From: Actinostola sp. cb2023
Taxonomy: Eukaryota > Cnidaria > Anthozoa > Actiniaria > Actinostolidae
DNA: 64,000 bases
Direction of reading: 5' to 3'
Assembly: GCA_033675265.1 (NCBI GenBank)
Contig: JAUJYZ010001109.1
Span: 1-64,000, forward strand
The number at the start of each line of letters is the position of its first letter. Positions within the stretch are counted from its first letter, which is position 1. This document shows positions 61,001 through 64,000 of this stretch, piece after piece. The notes under the pieces were generated by a model, which ran no database searches, was not told the origin of the DNA, and saw only the letters and a list, made by a program, of their open reading frames with translations. The translations under genes and the position numbers were made by a program.

Positions 61001-62767
61001 TATGTAACGAATGAATAAGCTGGCAATTCAAGCACAAATAAAGAGGTTTGAAGGTGGCATTTTCCGTTTCTTCAAAGTCAATCGAACTGAAATCTCTGAA
61101 GAGATATAGGAGAGCGTGACATACGCTGCACACAAAATCCCTCTGAATTCTTTGGGAATTGTGTCAATCAAAAACCTACCGCCGGATTCTAATGCTCTGT
61201 AATTGTACGCGCATTTTGATATAAAATACATGTATATTAAACTTAATTAAGCGGTGGCAAAATGAAATCTAAAACTCTTTGTTTGGTAATTGTGAACATC
61301 ATATTGGTGCTCTGTATCTCGGTCTGTATATAGAAGCTACATAGGCCGGCGAATTCGCAAATAAATTATGGCTCGGAAAGGACGTTTTTTGAAGGCAATT
61401 TCCAATATTTACACGCACGAGATCAATACTAGTTAGTTCGAATTTGTGATATATTTTCCCGTTGAGGAAACATATGCAGCTTTTCCATCCTCTCTTATGA
61501 TTTACACATTGTCAAAGGAAAAATATGAATTCAGAAATGATAAACCAGTCACGTACGAATCTGCTTTATTTAGCGGTCATAGTGAACAAATTGCTGGATC
61601 AATCGGGCCTCAAGTGCATTAGTAAACAAAGCATTAACAAAAAACGTTGTCCGCGTGATACTGGATCCCAACAGGAGCAAATGTTCAATGATGCAGGACA
61701 TAAGTTTGATATGGGTAGATCTACGTCACTCTTATATGGGCTTCCCCTGCCCAAGTCAACTTGTAAATATTTTGAAGTTATAATTTTTTAGGAATTCTCA
61801 AGTATGTTAAGGCCTGGGTCAGCTGCTATTATGGAACAAAACTTTGATTTTTTTGTTGTACATGTATTTCCTAAAACGTGTCAAAATGACTTGAAATTTG
61901 GACCATCAATAGAACTTGGGTAGATTAAAAGAGCCTTAACTGGTCACGTGACCAGTTAGAGATAAAAGCAATACACAATTATTTTAAGCCGTTGGTGGCG
62001 AATTCAAGTGATAAATTCTAGCTAGTACCTTAAAGCTTTTCGTTGTAAATGCTTTATAGATTGTCGTTCGGAATGGGTGACTTTCATTACTTTTTAAGGA
62101 GATATGGGGTAAAACAGGTCACGTGACCAGATAATCAAAATCATTTTTTTTCAAATTCTCTTTATAAAAATAAAAAAAACAAGAGCCACCCACACCGAAC
62201 GACAATCTATAAAGTACTGGGAGATAAATATATTTAAGGTATTTGTTACAATTTCCTACTTGAACTCGCCACCAATGAGCTATTTTTCTGTTTTCCAATG
62301 TAATGAAAAGCTAAGGACCCGAAATCCAATGTATGCACTAGTTTTCGTTTAAACATAACAAATGTTTGCTGAGTTATTGAACAATACGTGAATTCTCAAG
62401 AAGGCCCAAAACCCAGGCCTTTTGAAACACACTTGAGAATTTTATTCCAATTTTAGGGCGGCTTCAAATTATTGTTATTTACCTGTTCCTGGAAAAGTGA
62501 GTTCATCGCTGAAGTTAGACCATCCACCTAAGATAGTACTCGCCTGACATCTAAATGAGTTGATCCCTGCCACTAGATCTATGGTAACTGTTGCCTCGGT
62601 GTTATTGCCATTCCGTGTTCCATTTTTCTCTGCAACAATTTCATTGTTTCGATAAAATGTGAGAGTGGTGTCTTTTGGAATTCCAACTGTCGTGTTACAG
62701 GCCACTTTCACGTTGTTATTCTGATCTGACAATGCATGTAGTTTAATCGTTGGTGTACCGGGACGTA
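42862..62767 (-). CDS. Ig/FN3-containing ionotropic glutamate receptor-like channel with K+-type filter (gene extent)
   Basis: Eleven exons (62483-62767, 56581-56874, 55957-56248, 55385-55664, 54928-55107, 54685-54779, 50554-50713, 50262-50328, 46265-46536, 45778-45943, 42862-43094) join without phase conflict into 773 codons plus stop. From the first whole codon: Ig-like 1-94, FN3 96-192, FN3 194-289, S1 about 291-424, M1 425-443, pore loop with filter 472-478, M3 about 486-518, S2 about 529-664, M4 665-687, cytosolic basic coiled coil 698-773. Such receptors open an ion pore on binding an amino acid at the S1/S2 clamshell; the filter predicts K+ selectivity, so inhibition rather than excitation. 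No signal peptide is seen, so 5' exons are missing. Joining Ig to FN3 rests on phase and strand across a 5.6-kb intron. Confidence 0.82.
43166..43932. mobile_element. Inverted-repeat element with GGCTGTGTTCACACTGGGAC ends, nested fold-back inside
   Basis: The outer ends near 43167 and 43932 are complementary (GTGTTCACAC / GTGTGAACAC). Nested at about 43562-43800 is a fold-back with GGGGTGGATCATTAGAAATC arms. A + frame of 93 codons (43286-43567, [15 protein letters not shown]) is of unknown nature, perhaps transposon-derived. All lies in a receptor intron. Confidence 0.6.
44107..45183. mobile_element. Fold-back element, about 1.1 kb, in a receptor intron
   Basis: The left arm (GCACTGCGGTGGGAGATTTA, CGCCAAAACAAGG with spacing) is inverted at the right (CCTTGTTTTGGCGGATTTTG, AAATCTTCCACAGCAGTGC). 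Arms are about 170 bp. No coding capacity seen. Confidence 0.75.
45184..45777. other. Intronic spacer
   Basis: No gene or element recognised. Contains CACAGGTTGCTATGG near 45679, which is not a good match to the CACAGG element ends. Confidence 0.4.
45778..45943 (-). CDS. Receptor exon: end of S2 and M4
   Basis: 55 codons +1, acceptor TTTTCCTTAAAG, donor AAAG|GTAAAAC. The stretch [20 protein letters not shown] leads into a single hydrophobic helix ([20 protein letters not shown]) and then a basic stop-transfer (RNGWKKKNK). Position after S2 identifies it as M4, present in animal receptors and absent from bacterial GluR0. Confidence 0.8.
46265..46536 (-). CDS. Receptor exon: S2 ligand-binding lobe
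   Basis: 2+90 codons, acceptor TTATTTGCAG, donor ACA|GTAAGT. It contains [14 protein letters not shown], aligning with the iGluR stretch whose Glu/Asp binds the agonist amino group (here Asp, residue about 575 of the assembled chain). [14 protein letters not shown] and the following amphipathic helix ([17 protein letters not shown]) match the conserved G-Y-G...S-x-L and terminal helix of S2. Confidence 0.85.
46690..46937. repeat. 63-70-bp tandem repeat, about 3.8 copies
   Basis: CATCTTTTAGTGTGGGCCTA occurs four times, ending each time in GTTTGTATG with a TATATG tail in three copies. Confidence 0.9.
47000..47118. mobile_element. CTCGGGC-hairpin family, copy 2 (reverse)
   Basis: The hairpin CTCGGGCTTCC / GGAAGTGCCCGAG at 47091-47118 is preceded by ATTTTATAA, GAATGC and GGCCAACGAAAA. 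This is the reverse order of the copy at 57543. Confidence 0.6.
47761..48249. other. Intronic spacer
   Basis: No coding exon with iGluR resemblance on the - strand and no clear element; a short direct repeat (AAGGGGAGCTGTCA, AAGGGGAGCTACAT) near 47795-47870. Confidence 0.4.
48250..48545. mobile_element. Hairpin element with TTTGCACTGCAGTGCAAA palindromes
   Basis: Long inverted arms (CATACGGTTTCGAGTTCA against the GAACGAGAAATCGTATG side) with TTGCACGAGCCCGTAAGG at the turn. Two perfect TTTGCACTGCAGTGCAA palindromes follow (about 48467 and 48485), then GCCAATCAGAATC. A single GCACTGCAGTGCAAATTAC also lies near 55203. Confidence 0.6.
48742..49652. mobile_element. Composite inverted-repeat element, about 0.9 kb
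   Basis: An 80-bp end (ATCTCGTCCCCAGAGCCTGC, CGACGAGAACGTAGGCTCTG) at 48750-48815 is inverted at 49575-49645. Each end is itself a hairpin (CCAGAGCCTGCG / CGTAGGCTCTGG). A solo end lies at 52442-52470. The interior has no recognisable coding. Confidence 0.75.
49653..50261. mobile_element. GGTTATAAGCC-type transposon remnant
   Basis: CTGGTTATAAGCCCCC near 49786, two more copies near 50105-50135, and an inverted copy GGCTTATAACCGGGATTCTA near 50163. CCCGGTTATAAGCCC ends are common in decayed DNA transposons of invertebrates. It sits in a receptor intron. Confidence 0.45.
50262..50328 (-). CDS. Receptor exon: start of S2
   Basis: 22 codons +1, acceptor TTTTCTGTTGTAG, donor CCAG|GTGAGC. It reads [20 protein letters not shown]. 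The Y-G at this point matches the start of S2, but the Ser-Thr pair of typical glutamate-binding receptors is not seen. Confidence 0.75.
50554..50713 (-). CDS. Receptor exon: filter exit and M3
   Basis: 1+53 codons, acceptor TTTCCTTGCAG, donor CCGG|GTAAGA. It begins with the second half of the filter (FGDQVP), then [20 protein letters not shown] and [10 protein letters not shown]. The S-x-R before the helix and the T-Y-x-x-N-L-T-A end match iGluR M3 (family motif SYTANLAAF) in diverged form. Confidence 0.88.
50735..51073. mobile_element. Fold-back MITE, about 340 bp, in a receptor intron
   Basis: About 60-bp ends: GGACCTTTTCATAGTTTCCC and CAGAATGCTTCATGATTC with CGAGGTCAGGGTA, all inverted at 51005-51073. 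Confidence 0.78.
51352..51766. mobile_element. CACAGG-family palindrome, 415 bp, 7-bp target duplication
   Basis: Arms of about 189 bp are near-perfect complements around a 37-bp AT-rich loop. Ends are CACAGGGAGCCCAAGCTTAC and complement. GTAGAAC flanks both sides (51345-51351, 51767-51773). Confidence 0.9.
52131..52580. mobile_element. AACATTGTTGAA-rich element
   Basis: The left end GGCCCTGGCAAACGGATTCA pairs with the right GTTGAAACCCGTTTGC near 52502. The interior is dense in TTCAACATT/AATGTTGAA in both orientations. It is interrupted at 52442 by a solo CTCGTCCCCAGAGCCTGCG end. Confidence 0.6.
52591..52784. mobile_element. CACAGG-family element, 194 bp, 7-bp target duplication
   Basis: Terminal repeats CACAGGTAGCCCAAG and complement. 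GTTTGTC flanks both sides (52584-52590 and 52785-52791). The AT-rich interior has no coding. Confidence 0.88.
53879..54684. repeat. About 55-bp degenerate repeats and telomere-like tracts
   Basis: CTCTCTAGTAGAACGAAG-type units recur near 54200, 54258, 54312 and 54476, alternating with CACGTCAACG. CCTAACCCTAAACCTAACC occurs near 54365 and again near 54425. This part of the receptor intron has no exon. Confidence 0.6.
54685..54779 (-). CDS. Receptor exon: pore loop with K+-type selectivity filter
   Basis: 31 codons +2, acceptor GGTTCTCTTCTTGCAG, donor GTAGG|GTAAGTTCC. It reads a basic linker ([16 protein letters not shown]) and then [15 protein letters not shown] plus the first two bases of Gly; the next exon supplies FGDQVP. 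The joined stretch [17 protein letters not shown] matches voltage-gated K+ channel pore helix and filter (W-A-V ... T-x-V-G-Y/F-G-D ... P) at most key positions. Ordinary iGluRs have a Q/R/N-site loop here instead. Confidence 0.88.
54928..55107 (-). CDS. Receptor exon: end of S1 and M1
   Basis: 60 codons, phase 0 both ends, acceptor TTTCATTCGCAG, donor [32 protein letters not shown] matches the S1 end (the Pro-Phe before the hinge). After [20 protein letters not shown] comes M1 ([17 protein letters not shown]). Confidence 0.88.
55385..55664 (-). CDS. Receptor exon: S1 ligand-binding lobe
   Basis: 1+93 codons, acceptor AACTTGCAG, donor [29 protein letters not shown] and [20 protein letters not shown] match the first strand and helix of S1. 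[20 protein letters not shown] matches the family stretch ending in the carboxylate-binding Arg, with about two extra residues before the S-x-P-F. The CGNC pair may form a disulphide. Confidence 0.85.
55739..55885. repeat. 18-bp tandem repeat in a receptor intron
   Basis: GGGCTGACATGGGTAACA repeated about eight times with one shortened unit. It lies in the 292-bp intron between the second FN3 exon and the S1 exon. Confidence 0.95.
55957..56248 (-). CDS. Receptor exon: second fibronectin type III domain
   Basis: 2+96 codons+2, acceptor TCTCTGTTTCACAG. It opens with [20 protein letters not shown] and LLWDPVP (the FN3 Trp) and ends [20 protein letters not shown], the canonical FN3 Y-x-V core and A-x-N. 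The donor is taken as GGCAA|GTTATA because only it keeps frame with S1. A GC donor (GGAG|GCAAGT) looks stronger locally but would shift frame. Confidence 0.82.
56289..56584. repeat. 147-bp tandem duplication covering a splice donor
   Basis: ACAATATTGTACATGG occurs at 56291 and 56438, followed by the same GGGGAGAGGAGGAGGAGTAA and GACTACTTACTGTCC. The copy at 56571 holds the real donor of the first FN3 exon; the other leaves a second identical donor core 147 bp further into the intron. Confidence 0.93.
56581..56874 (-). CDS. Receptor exon: first fibronectin type III domain
   Basis: 2+97 codons+1, phase 1-1, acceptor TCTTTGTTATCAG, donor [31 protein letters not shown] gives the first strands and the Trp; [19 protein letters not shown] matches the FN3 Y-x-V-x-F...G-x-G strand. 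Symmetric phase 1-1 is usual for extracellular modules. Confidence 0.8.
56875..57480. other. Intronic spacer
   Basis: A poly-C tract (about 57248-57263) and two right-type ends of the CACAGG family, GGATCCCTGTG near 57230 and CGGGATCCCTGTG near 57406. No exon seen. Confidence 0.5.
57490..57800. mobile_element. CTCGGGC-hairpin family, copies 3 and 4 (tandem)
   Basis: Two hairpins at 57490-57516 and 57543-57571 (CTCGGGCCCTTCC / GGAAGCCCGAG). Then follow AATGGGCCTTC, GAATGAAAAAAGAATGC, TATTTGATCG and AAGATTACTCAGCAGA, collinear with 40903-41080. Confidence 0.65.
57915..59813. mobile_element. Inverted-repeat element, about 1.9 kb, with GAGCGTGC clusters
   Basis: The ends GGCTATGTGCACGGTGTTGA and ACCCAAGCG are inverted at about 59779-59808. 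Near each side are clusters of GAGCGTGC/GCACGCTC and AGCGGGT repeats (58525-58695, 59615-59790). These give GC-rich islands in AT-rich DNA. No transposase recognised. Confidence 0.6.
59814..60152. other. Intronic spacer
   Basis: A short (CAGCAAGCAAAGG)3 repeat near 59850-59885. The reverse CTCGGGC-family body begins near 60040. Confidence 0.5.
60040..60437. mobile_element. CTCGGGC-hairpin family, copies 5 and 6 (reverse)
   Basis: Hairpins at 60153-60173 (shortened) and 60409-60437 (CTTGGGATTCC / AGAAGTGCCCAAG). Each is preceded by GAATGC-, GGCC- and TTATAA-type landmarks of the family. Confidence 0.55.
60438..61808. other. Intronic spacer without recognised exon
   Basis: No Ig/FN3-like exon found on the - strand. 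An 88-codon + frame (61525-61791, [20 protein letters not shown]) is unrecognised and lacks support. A left-type CACAGG end is near 60556. Confidence 0.4.
61809..62424. mobile_element. Fold-back element, about 0.6 kb
   Basis: AAGGCCTGGGT near 61810 pairs with ACCCAGGCCTT near 62415. Inner arms pair as well (TATAGATTGTCGTTCGG near 62054 against CCGAACGACAATCTATA near 62198). GTCACGTGACCAG occurs at about 61943 and 62118. Confidence 0.7.
62483..62767 (-). CDS. Receptor exon: immunoglobulin-like domain
   Basis: 2+94 codons+1, phase 1-1, acceptor TAATTCTTTTCAG, donor [28 protein letters not shown] leads to [17 protein letters not shown] gives the second Cys, with [17 protein letters not shown] between. 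Several N-x-S/T sites suggest glycosylation. It belongs to the receptor by strand, module phase and neighbourhood, but 5.6 kb separates it from the next exon, so a separate gene is possible. Confidence 0.7.
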
Positions 62768-62862
62768 CTGAAAAGAATTAGACATTTGTATCAATATCAA
62801 TTTGGAATGCAAATACAATACATACACTGTAATATACAACTTACAACTACATATTATTATTA

Positions 62863-63151
62863 CAGTCATTTGCAAAAATTCTGGCCGCCACGATATATTA
62901 ATATATCAATATATCGGGTGCATTATGGGTAATTAAATAATACTATTTTGAGTTTTCTAACTTATTAAATGAAGCAAAATTTACAAACAACAAACGTATG
63001 ACTAAAATAAACATTATACTAAATATTTATACCAACTTTGCTGGCGTTAACCCGCTTTAAGGGGAATTTGCTATTATTTAATTACCCATAATGCACCCGA
63101 TATATTGATATATTGATATTTCGTAGCGGCCAGAATTTTTGCAAATGACTG
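62863..63151. mobile_element. Tc1/mariner-like MITE, 289 bp, TA duplication
   Basis: Ends CAGTCATTTGCAAAAATTCT and complement, flanked by TA on both sides (62861-62862, 63152-63153). Arms continue with GGCCGC and CGGGTGCATTATGGGTAATT. No coding capacity. Confidence 0.85.
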
Positions 63152-64000
63152 TATAAAGCTAAATAATAATTATAAACATTTATAAACAATTTACAGCTAC
63201 GTAGATCTTCTTTTATATCAGAGGCCTTTCGGCGTTTTTAACGAAAATACTCCTGAAAGAGTAAAAAGAAGACAACTCTTTCAGGGATATTTTCGTTAAA
63301 AACGCTCTAATGGCGCTGAAACGCTGTCACAACATCGAAAGTAGTAAGGAAAACACATTAGTGAAAACAAGGTTTATAATTTACGAAAAATCTTGAAAAA
63401 CGGAGGGATGATTTATAGCCACATACATTACTGTAAATATGCAAATAAAACGGTCTTCATAGATAATGAGCTTGGGCTCCCTGTGGCTTATGTAGTAACT
63501 ACAATGCAAAAACTAACTTAGTTTAATAGATATGTGAATTTTCCTATTTAAAAAAAATACTAATTTACGTTGGTTTTCAAAAAAATACGAAAAGTAAACT
63601 ACCAATAAAATAGTATAGTCGCTGAAGCTGAACATTAGTTAGTTTGCACGTGTGATACTTTTTTAGGCAGATGGCATGCGTGACATGGAAATATCAGTAC
63701 AGAGTTAATGAATGTACTATTAATTACCTGTAGTGAATTTTACTACCAACGGGATGTCATTATCTTCCTTGTCAGTAAACACTAGCTAGAGGGATATTAT
63801 CTATTTAAAAGTGAGGCAAGGACCAGCAGAATTTGTTCACTAAATGGATAGATTGTCTTTGATACCTGCAGTGGATGTCAGTGACTATACATTAAAACAA
63901 TTATTTTATTTTATTAGCTCGTCCTTAGTTTATATATTATATCTTCAGTTCCTCCGCATCACACCTGGCTTAGGGCTTCATACAATGTAATTAATAATGT
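63152..64000. other. Window end: small hairpin, one CACAGG end, candidate exon
   Basis: A hairpin at 63226-63310 (GCGTTTTTAACGAAAATA against its complement). A right-type GCTTGGGCTCCCTGTG end lies at 63470-63485. The mini-exon at 63728 is listed separately; otherwise nothing recognised. Confidence 0.5.
63728..63781 (-). CDS. Tentative 54-bp receptor mini-exon
   Basis: 2+17 codons+1, phase 1-1, acceptor CTCTAGCTAG, donor ACAG|GTAATT. It reads FTDKEDNDIPLVVKFTT and joins in frame to the Ig exon as ...KFTTVRPGTP. Short length and a modest acceptor make it uncertain. Confidence 0.35.

Noticed and set aside
61525..61791. 88-codon + frame as a gene
   Set aside because: No recognised motif and no splice or promoter context.
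1..64000. tRNA, rRNA or snRNA genes
   Set aside because: I saw no cloverleaf with A/B boxes or rRNA-like conserved stretch; absence by eye is not proof.

Overview
This is eukaryotic, almost certainly metazoan, nuclear DNA: AT-rich, with GT-AG introns, domain-per-exon gene structure and a dense load of satellites and short inverted-repeat transposons. Gene content (an invertebrate Schlafen-type protein and an ionotropic-glutamate-receptor-like channel) suits an early-branching marine invertebrate. A sponge is my best guess, but the window alone does not separate sponge from cnidarian.

Layout. 1-11.9 kb is a 120-bp satellite of about 91 very uniform copies, plus a decayed edge. 12.3-16.1 kb is a large composite fold-back repeat. 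16.8-34.2 kb on the + strand holds a Schlafen-like gene: six coding exons that join in frame to 944 codons plus stop. Its fourth intron is 9.2 kb, mostly a CACAG-based array. 34.2-42.8 kb has no recognisable gene; it holds inverted-repeat elements and two minisatellites. 42.86-62.77 kb on the - strand holds eleven exons that join in frame to 773 codons plus stop. They encode one Ig-like domain, two fibronectin type III domains, then a glutamate-receptor ligand-binding core and channel (S1-M1-pore-M3-S2-M4) and a basic coiled-coil tail. The 5' end lies beyond the window or in a tentative mini-exon at 63.7 kb.

Main discovery. The channel's pore loop carries a potassium-channel selectivity-filter signature (T-F-V-G-F-G-D, split by an intron), in a receptor with M4 and with Ig/FN3 modules where animal iGluRs normally have an LIVBP-like amino-terminal domain. 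K+-signature glutamate receptors are known from bacteria (GluR0) and from the rotifer Adineta vaga (AvGluR1); I know of none with this ectodomain.

Second discovery. Three elements share terminal repeats starting CACAGG-N-AGCCC and each is flanked by a different perfect 7-bp target duplication. One is a 415-bp near-perfect palindrome. Many single ends of the same family lie across the window.

The two genes are unrelated and point away from each other across about 8.6 kb of repeats (convergent 3' ends). Nothing suggests a shared pathway. Exon boundaries were read by eye from splice consensus, reading phase and family resemblance, without database searches.
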